Notes under the pieces: generated by a model
The model's database searches: none
The model's input: only the letters and a program-made list of their open reading frames with translations
What the model was told of the DNA's origin: nothing
Translations under genes and position numbers: made by a program
Shown here: positions 15,414-24,088 of the stretch, in pieces
Layout: every line of letters begins with the position of its first letter
Position numbering within the stretch: the first letter of the stretch is position 1
Assembly: GCA_039944535.1 (NCBI GenBank)
Contig: JBDUYP010000023.1
Span: 62,001 to 126,000 of the forward strand
Direction of reading: 5' to 3'
DNA length: 64,000 nucleotides
Source: JAMZMI01 sp039944535
GTDB taxonomy: Bacteria > Bacteroidota > Bacteroidia > Cytophagales > Cyclobacteriaceae

Positions 15414-16362
15414 GGCCATCAAAGAAATAGACCGACTGGCCGCACAAAAAACACCCTTTGTATTTTTTACTGATTTTGAGGGAGAAAAAGTGTGGGTGAA
15501 ACCATTGAAGGACCTGAGCGAGAAGGACCTGCGCTGGGACTTTTCGGGAAATCAAAAACCTCAGCGCGATCCACATTTGTCATTTACGTTTTCCAAATCA
15601 CCGCTCAGCTTTGAGCAGTTCAAACCAGTATTCGCGCGGGTGGTTGAGCAGATCAACTACGGCAATTCATTTCTTGTCAACCTTACATTCAAAACGCCGA
15701 TAGACACCAGCCTTTCGCTCGACGATATATTCCAGCGCAGCAGTGCAAAATATAAGTTGAAGTTTGGAGAGAGGTTTGTGGTGTTTTCTCCTGAGACTTT
15801 CGTCAAAATGAAGGATGGCTATGTCTATTCATATCCGATGAAAGGAACGGTCGATGCATCAATTGAAAATGCCAAAGAACAGATATTAAACGACCCGAAG
15901 GAGACGGCAGAGCATGTTACCATTGCGGATTTGATTCGGAATGATCTCAGTCAGATAGCTGATGAAGTCAGGGTGACGAAGTTTCGGTTCATATCAGAAG
16001 TGAAAACACACGAAAAAAAGCTGCTGCAGGTGAGCAGCGAGATCAGAGGAAAGCTGCCCGGCGATTACCTGCCCCAATTAGGAACTTTGCTTTTCAGGCT
16101 ACTTCCGGCAGGCTCTATCACCGGTGCGCCAAAGCCTAAAACCGTAGAGATTATTCAGTCTGCTGAAAATTACGATCGTGGTTTTTACACTGGTATCTGT
16201 GGTCATTTTGACGGGAAAAATCTGGATACAGGTGTGATGATTCGTTTTATAGAAAAGCAGGGCGACCAACTTTACTACAAAAGTGGAGGAGGCATCACAT
16301 CTTTTAGCAATGCCGAAAAAGAGTACCAGGAGTTGATAGACAAGATCTATTTGCCGTTTTAG
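15397..16362 (+). CDS. pabB: Aminodeoxychorismate synthase component I
   Basis: A chorismate-binding enzyme that aminates chorismate to 4-amino-4-deoxychorismate on the folate path. Family signs: INYGNSFLVNLT (about 86-97), PMKGTVDA (about 148-155), the chorismate-site IADLIRNDLSQIA (about 176-188) and the C-terminal GSITGAPKPKTVEII. At 321 residues it is shorter than E. coli PabB (about 450), lacking most of the variable N-terminal region, which is usual in Bacteroidota. It is followed 83 bases later by a class IV aminotransferase, the lyase that would finish p-aminobenzoate. The glutaminase partner is not in the window. Anthranilate synthase I is less likely given the partner. Confidence 0.88.
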   Translation: MLSRSEAIKEIDRLAAQKTPFVFFTDFEGEKVWVKPLKDLSEKDLRWDFSGNQKPQRDPHLSFTFSKSPLSFEQFKPVFARVVEQINYGNSFLVNLTFKTPIDTSLSLDDIFQRSSAKYKLKFGERFVVFSPETFVKMKDGYVYSYPMKGTVDASIENAKEQILNDPKETAEHVTIADLIRNDLSQIADEVRVTKFRFISEVKTHEKKLLQVSSEIRGKLPGDYLPQLGTLLFRLLPAGSITGAPKPKTVEIIQSAENYDRGFYTGICGHFDGKNLDTGVMIRFIEKQGDQLYYKSGGGITSFSNAEKEYQELIDKIYLPF

Positions 16363-16445
16363 GATTTTTACGGGCAAAATGTCGTCTTGAAATTAGTTTC
16401 CTTTAAATTATAAAAAAAATCACATTTACGCCTGCTTATCACCGC

Positions 16446-17039
16446 ATGTCCCGATTTATAGAAAGTATTTGCTTCGAAAACAAACAATATCACTTGCTGG
16501 AGTTGCATCAGCAGCGAATCGACCGCACTTTTAAAAAGCACTTCCCTCTGACCATTCCTTTTGATCTGGCATCCCGACTCCCTGATCTCAATTTTGACGA
16601 AAAATATAAGGTCCGTGTGCTCTACAGCAATGAAGCGCTCGATGTAGAGTATGCCAAATACGTGCCGGCAAAGATCAAAACACTTATGCCTGTGGAAACC
16701 AACAAGATGAGTTATGATTACAAACATGAGGCTCGCGGCACAATAGATAAGTTATATGCTCAGCGTGGTGATGCTGACGATGTGATCATTGTGAAAAATG
16801 GCTGGGTAACAGATAGTTCTTACGCCAATCTGGTTTTTTGGGACGGCAACAAATGGTACACGCCCCATACATATCTACTCAATGGCGTGAAGCGGCAGCT
16901 TTATCTGAAGTACGGTCTTATCGGTGAGAAAAGCATCTCTTTGATGAACATTCGTGATTTTGAGAAAGTGAGCCTGATCAATGCCATGCTCGATATAGGT
17001 GAAGTGGAAGTAGAGGTGAAAGATATTTTGAGTCATTAA
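16446..17039 (+). CDS. pabC: Class IV aminotransferase, probable aminodeoxychorismate lyase
   Basis: A 197-residue fold-type IV PLP protein. The PLP lysine is in MSYDYKHEARGTIDKL (about 87-102); the D-side signature is GWVTDSSYANLVFWDG (about 119-134), where E is replaced by D compared with the usual ELT/S motif. Adjacent to pabB, it most likely releases pyruvate from aminodeoxychorismate to yield p-aminobenzoate. It is shorter than the usual 270 residues but complete at both conserved halves, as in other Bacteroidota. The 3' end overlaps a convergent hypothetical gene by four bases. Confidence 0.78.
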   Translation: MSRFIESICFENKQYHLLELHQQRIDRTFKKHFPLTIPFDLASRLPDLNFDEKYKVRVLYSNEALDVEYAKYVPAKIKTLMPVETNKMSYDYKHEARGTIDKLYAQRGDADDVIIVKNGWVTDSSYANLVFWDGNKWYTPHTYLLNGVKRQLYLKYGLIGEKSISLMNIRDFEKVSLINAMLDIGEVEVEVKDILSH

Positions 17040-17308
17040 CCAAACATGACGTAGTACCAAAATCCATAGCCCATTCCTCCAAAAATGATCAGAAAAAGAA
17101 GCGATCTTTTGATGAGTGATTTTCTGTTCTCGGCCTTATGAAAGTTTCTGATTGAGGCTAAGAGTTCCGGGTTGCCTTTCTTGTATTTGTAGGATTTTGT
17201 ATTCTTATATCTTCTGTCTTGTAGCTTAGTTTTCAGGCTGGTTCGGGACAACTTGTCTAAGTTCTCCTTGTTTATTCGGGCCATTTCTTTGGCTATCTGC
17301 CAGCTCAT
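17036..17308 (-). CDS. Hypothetical basic protein with C-terminal membrane helix
   Basis: About 90 residues from the ATG at 17308 (an upstream in-frame start at 17353 would begin inside the terminator zone). The N-terminal 65 residues are highly charged and Lys/Arg/Asn-rich (KENLDKLSRTSLKTKLQDR), and the C-terminus is one hydrophobic helix, SLLFLIIFGGMGYGFWYYVM. This is the layout of a tail-anchored membrane protein. No family recognised. It is downstream of the iron cassette but beyond its terminator. Confidence 0.55.
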   Translation of the reverse strand: MSWQIAKEMARINKENLDKLSRTSLKTKLQDRRYKNTKSYKYKKGNPELLASIRNFHKAENRKSLIKRSLLFLIIFGGMGYGFWYYVMFG

Positions 17309-17351
17309 AGTTTTTATATACGATAGATTGTAAATAGGAGTTTTGTGCAAC

Positions 17352-17387
17352 AAAAAAACCTATCAGCATTTAGAATCCTGACAGGTT
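17352..17387 (-). terminator. Terminator after the iron-uptake cassette
   Basis: On the minus strand AACCTGTCAG pairs with CTGATAGGTT (one G-U/mismatch position) and a run of T follows (A-run 17352-17358 on the plus strand). It ends transcription from the PepSY gene. The hairpin core CCTGTCAGGATTCTA is shared with the terminator at 22526-22565. Confidence 0.8.
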
Positions 17388-17447
17388 TTTGTGATTGCTT
17401 GTAAGAGTTTTTTGTCGGGGACAGCTCAAATCTTTTGCTCTTCTGTA

Positions 17448-18629
17448 TCAGGCAGGTTGCTTTAGGGGTTGTACAGACTTGTCTCTCTTAGCTTTCTTTT
17501 TCAACTTGTTTATCCAGATAAGCACTCCCGTGACCGGAAGACTGGTGGCTATCAAACACGAGATGAAGTAAAGTATTTTGGAAAATGTGCCAAATATTTC
17601 GCCGGTGTGGATAGAACGGATGGAAGATGCTATTTGCTCATTGACTGGCTTGTCTGTAAACCGATTTACCGTTACTATTTCTGCTGTGGCTTTGTTTAGT
17701 TGTATCTCATCTCTGCCAGAGTAGGCAAAAAAACCAACATTGGTTTTGGATAAAGACACATTGGGAGACGATACCCCTGGTATGCTGATGCGTAGGTCTC
17801 CGGCATAATCGAGCGTTGCTTGAGCTACGGAGATGTACTCTTCTAAGGGTAGCGTTGCTTCATAGCGTTGCTTTTCACCCTGATCGCCATCTGGCCCGCT
17901 GGGTCCTCTTCGGGTATTTTCTACACCTAGTATGCCATATAATCCATCTCTATACCAGTCAAAAGACCAATACAGGCCGGTTATCCCCATGATGATCAGG
18001 AGAATGGCAGAGTAAAACCCTAGCGCATTGTGCAAGTCATGGTTGACCCTTTTCCAATTGGCTGACCACTTGATCTTTAGACCTTGCCTCCATGATTTGG
18101 CTTTTTGTGGCACCCAAATCACCAGACCTGAGAAACAGAGGAACACAAAAATAACAGTACTCCAACCCACTATGGGCCTGCCGATGCTGGTGTCGAGCAT
18201 AAGCCACCTATGCAGGCGAAACATGACCATGAAAAATGCCGATGCGCCTGTCTTCGTGTCGCCGATCACTTCGGCTGTATATGGATTTACAAGATAGTTG
18301 CTTCCCCGTCGCTCCCCCTTTTTGCGCACATTTACTACGTAGCTGTGTGAAGGATCATGGGGGATGGTAATGGAGGATGGTTTGCCTTTGCTGGCTTCTA
18401 CCGATTCGAGTAAATCCGCCAAAGGCAAAACGTGTGCATCACCAGGAGTATCTACATAATAGCGATCGGCATTGAGCCATTCGTCTATTTCGTGATGAAA
18501 GGTGTAGGCAGTACCAGTAAAGCAAACTACAAACAGGATCAACCCGGTACCTACTCCAACCCATAAATGGAGATCGTTTAAGAATTTTCTTATCCGCTTC
18601 CAGGTAGTATTTGTTTTCGTTTTTGCCAT
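17448..18629 (-). CDS. PepSY-associated transmembrane protein, iron uptake
   Basis: A 393-residue inner-membrane protein of the PepSY_TM family (about four helices: 21-42, around 140-170, around 205-225 and near 350-370). It begins IRKFLNDLHLWVGVGTGLILFVVCFTGT, the family hallmark, with HLWVG and LHRWLM histidines that could bind haem. Relatives are thought to act as ferric-siderophore or haem reductases beside TonB receptors. Here it is third in a cassette behind a TonB receptor and a DUF4374 lipoprotein, 37 bases downstream of the latter, which supports an iron role; reductase activity is inference. Confidence 0.85.
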   Translation of the reverse strand: MAKTKTNTTWKRIRKFLNDLHLWVGVGTGLILFVVCFTGTAYTFHHEIDEWLNADRYYVDTPGDAHVLPLADLLESVEASKGKPSSITIPHDPSHSYVVNVRKKGERRGSNYLVNPYTAEVIGDTKTGASAFFMVMFRLHRWLMLDTSIGRPIVGWSTVIFVFLCFSGLVIWVPQKAKSWRQGLKIKWSANWKRVNHDLHNALGFYSAILLIIMGITGLYWSFDWYRDGLYGILGVENTRRGPSGPDGDQGEKQRYEATLPLEEYISVAQATLDYAGDLRISIPGVSSPNVSLSKTNVGFFAYSGRDEIQLNKATAEIVTVNRFTDKPVNEQIASSIRSIHTGEIFGTFSKILYFISCLIATSLPVTGVLIWINKLKKKAKRDKSVQPLKQPA

Positions 18630-18666
18630 GATTGATCCTGTTATTGCTAATAATTATCTGAGGATA

Positions 18667-19959
18667 TTAATAGATGCCTATGTAATAAGAGTCTGCTGCT
18701 GATTCTATGGCCGCTGCTGGGGTCATAGCATCTGCTGATTCGGAGTTTATGTCAAACTCATAGATGTAACCTTGCTCACCTAGTGGAGCCAGAGCCATAT
18801 AAAATTTACCGTCTGTTGCTACGCTGTTTTGGTATTGTTGTAGCCAAAGGTTGTCCGGCGTGTTTAGCTTGATAGCTGTGCCGGCATACAAATCTACTCT
18901 GGCAACACTCCATACAGCATCTCCTGTGCCGCCCTGGTCCGAGTTAGCATACGGCACATACCCGATACCGTCGCTTATATAAAACCAGCCATTGGAAATA
19001 GTATTTACTCCCAATTTATCCGAAAGGTTGAAAACGAAACTTTCATCATAGGCTCCACTGGTGATTTTGAGGATGTAAGTGTCTTTGGTGTTGTCAGGCA
19101 CTGTGATTATTTGATACACGTCTCCCAGCTCATCTTTGTAAGCCACTGATGTTCTGTAACCGTTGGTAGCACCACCGGCAATGTCGGTGGTGATGATTTG
19201 CGGGTTTTCCAAACTTGGAAAATCCAATACGAGGGTTTCTACGGTGTTGTAAGCTGCATCTGCACGCTCGTCCGGGTTAGAAGGATCCACACCTCTTTTT
19301 CCCATACCATAATAGATTTTGCCGTCGGCCACTACCGGAGCATCTATTCTGAATACATAGTCGCCAGTAGCCAGGTCTGATTCTGATCTTGGAATCTCAA
19401 ATTCCACATTGGTACTCATGCCTAAGTCTTCAAGGTCAACTAGAAGCAGGCGTGCTATTGATTTGGTATATACATATTCACCCGTAACTTCGTCGAAAAC
19501 CTGTTCGGTAGCGATGGAATGGAGCATGGCATTATCATCAGACAGTCGTGTCCACCTCGGGTATTGTGTCCCCATGGCAAATTCAATGTTCGTTTTATCT
19601 ACCTGCACATAATCCTGACCGCCATTATTTTCAAATTTGTAAATGCTGCCCCCGCCATAATCGAGGCTGTACATGGTGCTACCGTCAGTAGAAGTGAATA
19701 TTCTGGCAGTTCTGGTAGAGGGTACCTCGAAACCAAAGCCTTTGAAAGAAATGCTTGTGGCATTGGACAGGTCTGAGTGACTTTGAACATAGGTAGCGGA
19801 TGGGTTTCCTGACCCGTCAGCAAATGCTATGGTATAAAGTCTGTCAGTAGATGGGGTTTGCGGTTGGTTTTCCGTGTCATCTTCCTGGCATGACACACCA
19901 GTCAATAAGACCCCTGTCAGGAGGACTGCACGAAATGAGTTTTTTAGTCTATTAATCAT
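18667..19959 (-). CDS. DUF4374 domain-containing lipoprotein
   Basis: A 430-residue exported lipoprotein: FRAVLLTGVLLTGVSC is the signal with lipobox Cys25. The mature protein is beta-rich with repeats of the kind seen in beta-propellers (YTIAFADGSGNPSATYVQ, SLDYGGGSIYKFENNGG, MALAPLGEQGYIYEFD), which fits DUF4374. Members sit between TonB receptors and PepSY proteins in Bacteroidota iron loci. It may capture or release the siderophore at the cell surface; this is inferred from context. Twelve bases separate it from the upstream TonB receptor gene, so they share one transcript. Confidence 0.8.
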   Translation of the reverse strand: MINRLKNSFRAVLLTGVLLTGVSCQEDDTENQPQTPSTDRLYTIAFADGSGNPSATYVQSHSDLSNATSISFKGFGFEVPSTRTARIFTSTDGSTMYSLDYGGGSIYKFENNGGQDYVQVDKTNIEFAMGTQYPRWTRLSDDNAMLHSIATEQVFDEVTGEYVYTKSIARLLLVDLEDLGMSTNVEFEIPRSESDLATGDYVFRIDAPVVADGKIYYGMGKRGVDPSNPDERADAAYNTVETLVLDFPSLENPQIITTDIAGGATNGYRTSVAYKDELGDVYQIITVPDNTKDTYILKITSGAYDESFVFNLSDKLGVNTISNGWFYISDGIGYVPYANSDQGGTGDAVWSVARVDLYAGTAIKLNTPDNLWLQQYQNSVATDGKFYMALAPLGEQGYIYEFDINSESADAMTPAAAIESAADSYYIGIY

Positions 19960-19971
19960 GGTTTTATTTAT

Positions 19972-22374
19972 TTAAAATATGTGATATGTGATTTTTCCGT
20001 AGAATGCCCTGCCGGGCTTTTGAAGTGCCCAGTTGTCAAAAACTTGTTCGTTTAGGATGTTTTTCGCATCGCAACTGAGAGTTACTTTTTGACCAGGAAA
20101 ACTGTATGCCACGCCTAAATCGTGAACCACCTGAGTAGGAATCACATCCTTGCCTGATCCACCTATGCTAGGCCAGTTTTTGTAAAATTCATGGACATAT
20201 CCAACGTTGTAATAGGCAGAAAATCGCGATCCTTTTTGAACTAGCCCTTCTTGCGAATACCGCAGGTTGGTATTCGCTGTTAGATAGGGTTCGTTTCTCA
20301 ATCGATCCTTATAGTATAGGTATGGCGATCCGTTTGCATCATACTTTGTGTTGAAGCGAGGATTGGCTAGCGAAAAGCCAGTTTTCCAGGTGAGTTTGTC
20401 TTTGTAACTGTAACCCATCTCTACATCTACACCTGAACTGAGCACTGAGCTCACATTGACATAAGTAAAGGTTTCGTCTTGCTGATCAGGAACTCCAGGC
20501 ATGATTCTGTCCTGAATTTTTCGGTAAAAAGTGTTTGTGTTGATTGAAATTGCGTGTCCATTGAGGCGATATGGCCCCAGGTTTAACCCCAGGTTGAAGT
20601 TGATGCTTCGCTCGGGGTTGAGTGCTGTGGTAGCAGACTCTACATTGTCAGAAATATCACCGAATAGCTCCAGGCTGGTGGGCATTCTTAAGGTGTTTTC
20701 AGCAGAAAAAAGCACAATCGTGTTGGGGATAAATTCATAGGAAAGAGCCAGGCCATATCCTGAGTTTTTGGATTGAGCATCGTAGGAGTTGACCACCAAA
20801 TCGTTGTTACGATCTTGGGTTGGCTCGTTTAGACCCACATTTTGAGCATAAAACTTGTAGAACAAAGAGGATTTTAGCCGTTCGTTTAAAGCTTTTTGCT
20901 CTATGGAAACACCTATTAGGTTTTTCCATAGGGTACGGGTGTCGCTCAGGTCTTGGAGCAGCTGAGGATCCAGTGGGTCGTGAGATTTACGACTAAAGTG
21001 TGTAGATAGCCAATTGGCAGTAAAGCGAATGTTTTTGTTCAGCTTGTAGGCCACATTCAGTCTGGCCGTGTATTTGTCTTCATTGTCCTGATTGAGCGTT
21101 GAGTCTCCTCCTTCTGCTCCGCTCTGCCAGATATTATATTCTCCTGTGGTAGGGTTAGTGGTTTTCTGACCAAGCCAATTATACATATAGCCGACTGTAT
21201 CTACGAGGTTTCTATTTAGGTTGGAATAGGATCCAAAAAAATTGACATCCAGACCTGTTAAAACAAGATCCTTTTTGGCATATGATGCATGAATCATGTT
21301 TGTGCTCTGACCAACTGATCGATTTCCATAGACAATTTCCATGGTGGTGGCATGCTGTATGGCTTTACTCATCTCAGAGGCTAATACCCCTATATAGGCC
21401 TGATCAGCCCATTTTACATCCGTAAAGCCTAAATCAAGCTTGAGTCCTTTTGATTCATATCCATCATGAAATCTTTTGGCTGTAACGTACTGGTCTTTGC
21501 CTCGCTCATCTACTACATATACACGTTTACCCCACACTTTGTAGCTGTTGTCGGAGTAGTTGTAAAAGGCGGAGGCGCGAGTGGTAAAGCCAGATTTTTC
21601 AGACCTGAAAACCCCGTTTACACTAGCCTGATGTGTGTTGAATGAACCGAAGGAGTAGCTCGTATTCAAGCTGTTTTTCACGGTGCTTTTGGTCACAACA
21701 TTTATAGCTCCGCCCATGGCATCTCCCCCAAACTCTGCGGGCACCACACCTTTGTAGATTTCTATTCGCTTGATGAGAGAGCTGGGGATGCTGTTGAGTG
21801 AAAAGGAGGAGCCATAGTTTTCTATAGGGATACCATCTATGAAAATTTTAACCGAACTACCAGATAATCCATTGATATTGTAGCGCACCCGTGAGCCCAT
21901 ACCTCCGCTCTGCCTGATGCGAACTCCCGCACTTTGATCCAGTACATCGTTTACTTGTATTGACTGATGTTCCAGTTCTTTGGCATCAATGGTATTTACA
22001 GCAAAACCTTTTTCCCTGATGAGCATGCTTTCGGACTTTCCATAAACTACCAGTTCGTCCATTTCGGTTACCGACTCTTCCAGTGTAATGGAAATTGTGT
22101 TGCTTTCATCTGGTCTAACCGTGTGGCCTATAGTCTGTGTTTCATAGCCGACACCTCTTGCCTTTAAGGTATAATCGCCGGGTTTAATGGATTTTATGGT
22201 GAAGTTCCCACTGCCGTCAGAGGCAGACCCTTTCTCCGTATTATCAATCTGAATAACAATACCGGGTACTGGGTTGCCCGCTTTGTCAACTACAATACCA
22301 GAGATGGCTCCTGTCTGAGCAAAGAGCGTCAAGTAGTGAGTGTACAAGAATAATAGGAGGGCAATTTTTTTCAC
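19972..22374 (-). CDS. TonB-dependent siderophore-type receptor
   Basis: An 800-residue outer-membrane receptor: signal peptide (MKKIALLLFLYTHYLTLFAQ), carboxypeptidase-regulatory-like domain (about 22-105, SGIVVDKAGNPVPGIVIQID), plug (about 120-230, DVLDQSAGVRIRQSGGMGSR and PAEFGGDAMGGAINVVTKS) and a barrel to GRAFYGKITYHIF. The TonB-box region is not obvious. Its companions, a DUF4374 lipoprotein and PepSY protein, point to ferric-siderophore or haem uptake. It is the first gene of the cassette; upstream are a -7 box and a Fur-like palindrome. Exact substrate unreadable. Confidence 0.9.
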   Translation of the reverse strand: MKKIALLLFLYTHYLTLFAQTGAISGIVVDKAGNPVPGIVIQIDNTEKGSASDGSGNFTIKSIKPGDYTLKARGVGYETQTIGHTVRPDESNTISITLEESVTEMDELVVYGKSESMLIREKGFAVNTIDAKELEHQSIQVNDVLDQSAGVRIRQSGGMGSRVRYNINGLSGSSVKIFIDGIPIENYGSSFSLNSIPSSLIKRIEIYKGVVPAEFGGDAMGGAINVVTKSTVKNSLNTSYSFGSFNTHQASVNGVFRSEKSGFTTRASAFYNYSDNSYKVWGKRVYVVDERGKDQYVTAKRFHDGYESKGLKLDLGFTDVKWADQAYIGVLASEMSKAIQHATTMEIVYGNRSVGQSTNMIHASYAKKDLVLTGLDVNFFGSYSNLNRNLVDTVGYMYNWLGQKTTNPTTGEYNIWQSGAEGGDSTLNQDNEDKYTARLNVAYKLNKNIRFTANWLSTHFSRKSHDPLDPQLLQDLSDTRTLWKNLIGVSIEQKALNERLKSSLFYKFYAQNVGLNEPTQDRNNDLVVNSYDAQSKNSGYGLALSYEFIPNTIVLFSAENTLRMPTSLELFGDISDNVESATTALNPERSINFNLGLNLGPYRLNGHAISINTNTFYRKIQDRIMPGVPDQQDETFTYVNVSSVLSSGVDVEMGYSYKDKLTWKTGFSLANPRFNTKYDANGSPYLYYKDRLRNEPYLTANTNLRYSQEGLVQKGSRFSAYYNVGYVHEFYKNWPSIGGSGKDVIPTQVVHDLGVAYSFPGQKVTLSCDAKNILNEQVFDNWALQKPGRAFYGKITYHIF

Positions 22375-22390
22375 TTGTGCGTGCAGATTA

Positions 22391-22407
22391 TTTAGAATGA
22401 TTTTAAA
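22391..22407 (-). promoter_or_regulatory. Candidate Fur-family operator of the iron cassette
   Basis: TTTAGAATGATTTTAAA is a 17-base imperfect palindrome (8-1-8, seven of eight pairs). It lies directly at the predicted transcription start of the TonB receptor gene (-7 box at 22415-22422), a repressor position. Fur/PerR-family sites are AT-rich palindromes of this size. Prediction by eye. Confidence 0.4.
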
Positions 22408-22414
22408 TAGACTG

Positions 22415-22422
22415 CAAACATA
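22415..22422 (-). promoter_or_regulatory. -7 box of the iron-cassette promoter
   Basis: On the minus strand TATGTTTG fits TAnnTTTG; the start would be near 22408 and the receptor start codon is at 22374. No TTTG occurs at the usual -33 distance, which would fit a promoter needing an activator. Confidence 0.5.
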
Positions 22423-22460
22423 GATATGTAGGCTGCATAGCCCTATACCTAGATATAGTG

Positions 22461-22488
22461 AATGAAATAACTAGGTTTAATGAAATAA
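22461..22488. repeat. Ten-base direct repeats upstream of the iron-cassette promoter
   Basis: AATGAAATAA occurs at 22461-22470 and again at 22479-22488, 18 bases apart, with ACCTAG (22447-22452) and CTAGGT (22471-22476) as an inverted pair overlapping. The repeats lie upstream of the promoter's -33 zone, as activator sites (for example AraC-type) often do. The rest of the 211-base gap (22375-22585) holds the promoter, operator-like site and terminator. Confidence 0.45.
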
Positions 22489-22525
22489 TTGTTCGTTGGG
22501 GGGCTTGTTGTAGTGAGTGGAGTAT

Positions 22526-22565
22526 AAAAAAAGCCCTGTCAGGATTCTATATCCTGACAGGGCTT
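22526..22565 (-). terminator. Strong terminator after floA
   Basis: AAGCCCTGTCAGGAT (22531-22545) and ATCCTGACAGGGCTT (22551-22565) form a perfect 15-base-pair stem with a five-base loop. On the minus strand it is followed by a run of T. It ends the proS-nfeD-floA transcript 20 bases after the floA stop. Confidence 0.92.
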
Positions 22566-22585
22566 AATGAAAAATTGTTTGAGGC

Positions 22586-23611
22586 TTAAGAATCCTTTTT
22601 CTTACCGCTGGACTTTTTTCCAGAGCCGGCAATTGCTTCTCTCATGTCAGTATCAGCCTGAATGTTTTGGAACTTGTAGTAGTCCATCACGCCGAGGTTT
22701 CCGCTTCTAAATGCTTCGGCCAAAGCCTTAGGAATTTCGGCTTCAGCCAGGATTACTTTCGCTCTAGCTTCCTGCGCTTTTGCCACCATCTCTTGCTCTT
22801 CTGCGACGGCCATGGCTCTTCTTTCCTCTGCTTTTGCCTCTGCCACTTTGAGGTCTGCAGATGCCTGATCAGTTTGGAGTTTGGCTCCAATGTTTGCCCC
22901 CACATCTACGTCTGCTATATCTATAGAAAGGATTTCAAAAGCAGTACCTGCATCCAGTCCTCTTTGAAGTACCAGTTTGGAGATTTTATCGGGGTTTTCC
23001 AATACGTCTTTGTGTGATCCGGCAGATCCGATTGAAGTAACGATACCTTCACCAACTCTGGCCAGGATGGTATCCTCACCAGCACCACCAACGAGCTGTT
23101 GGATGTTTGCCCTTACGGTTACTCTGGCTTTAGCCACAAGCTGTATACCATCAGCGGCAACTGCAGCTACGGAAGGGGTGTTGATTACCTTCGGATTTAC
23201 CGAAATCTGAACAGCTTCAAATACATCTCTACCTGCCAGGTCGATGGCGGTAGCTTGACGGAAAGTAAGATTGATATTCGCCTTGTCGGCAGAAATCAAG
23301 GCCCGGATTACCTGTGGTACGTTACCCCCTGCGAGGTAGTGCGTTTCCAGGTCTGAGGTTTTTAGTTTTCTCTTAGTTTCATCGTTCACACTTTCAGAAA
23401 CTTCCAATCCGGCCTTGGTGGCCGTGATCAGCGAATTGACAATAATTGATGGAGGCACCTTACGGATTCTCATAAACATCAACTCAAAAAGACCTACTCT
23501 AACGCCAGAAAACTGCGCAGTAATCCACAGGTTGACCGGGATGAAATAGAGTAGAATAAAAAGTAAGATTATCCCACCAAAGAGGATAACCAGAATAGGT
23601 AACATGTCCAT
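22586..23611 (-). CDS. floA: Flotillin-like protein FloA (UPF0365)
   Basis: An integral inner-membrane scaffold of membrane microdomains. The N-terminal hydrophobic hairpin (about 3-30, ILVILFGGIILLFILLYFIP) is followed by a conserved region IRKVPPSIIVNSLITATKAG (about 49-68), the SPFH-like core, and the Glu/Ala-rich coiled-coil end (KVAEAKAEERRAMAVAEEQE). The length of 341 residues fits Bacillus FloA (331). It follows nfeD by nine bases, the usual FloA-NfeD pairing. Confidence 0.94.
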   Translation of the reverse strand: MDMLPILVILFGGIILLFILLYFIPVNLWITAQFSGVRVGLFELMFMRIRKVPPSIIVNSLITATKAGLEVSESVNDETKRKLKTSDLETHYLAGGNVPQVIRALISADKANINLTFRQATAIDLAGRDVFEAVQISVNPKVINTPSVAAVAADGIQLVAKARVTVRANIQQLVGGAGEDTILARVGEGIVTSIGSAGSHKDVLENPDKISKLVLQRGLDAGTAFEILSIDIADVDVGANIGAKLQTDQASADLKVAEAKAEERRAMAVAEEQEMVAKAQEARAKVILAEAEIPKALAEAFRSGNLGVMDYYKFQNIQADTDMREAIAGSGKKSSGKKKDS

Positions 23612-23620
23612 TTTAAAGTT

Positions 23621-24088
23621 TTAGTTAATCGGTTCTACGTAAATTTTATTTGAATCTATTTTGCTGATTTTCACTTTTGTTTTTTCCATGATGAAGAGGC
23701 CGTTAGAGCGCACTTCTATCTCTCTGTCGTCGAACGATGCTTTTCCTACAGGTTTGGCAGAAGATACCATAGTGCCTTCATCGCCGGTGTTTAGCTCAAT
23801 TTTGAAATCATCATTGGTTCTGCCTGTATGTTCACCTTTGAGCGAAAATCGCGTCCAGGCCTCCGTTTTGAAGGCATAAAATACCAGACCAAAACCAACT
23901 ATGGAAGATCCGATAAGAATCACGGTTCCCACTGTATTTCCAAAGTACTGGAAGCTCTGAAATATCCCGTATCCGGCAATCAGAAACCCAAAAATACCGA
24001 CCACCGTGGTTCCGGGCACAAATATCGTTTCTACCAGAATCAAGATGATTCCAAAAACGATGAGCCCGATGACGATGATCCATTCCAT
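23621..24088 (-). CDS. NfeD family membrane protein
   Basis: A 155-residue protein with three to four N-terminal helices (about 3-25, 30-47, 53-75) and a C-terminal OB-fold-like domain (TNDDFKIELNTGDEGTMVSSAKPVGKA to the end). It is the short NfeD1b type without the serine protease domain and lies directly before floA, with which it forms the standard flotillin partnership. It begins one base after the proS stop, so proS, nfeD and floA should be one operon. Confidence 0.88.
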   Translation of the reverse strand: MEWIIVIGLIVFGIILILVETIFVPGTTVVGIFGFLIAGYGIFQSFQYFGNTVGTVILIGSSIVGFGLVFYAFKTEAWTRFSLKGEHTGRTNDDFKIELNTGDEGTMVSSAKPVGKASFDDREIEVRSNGLFIMEKTKVKISKIDSNKIYVEPIN

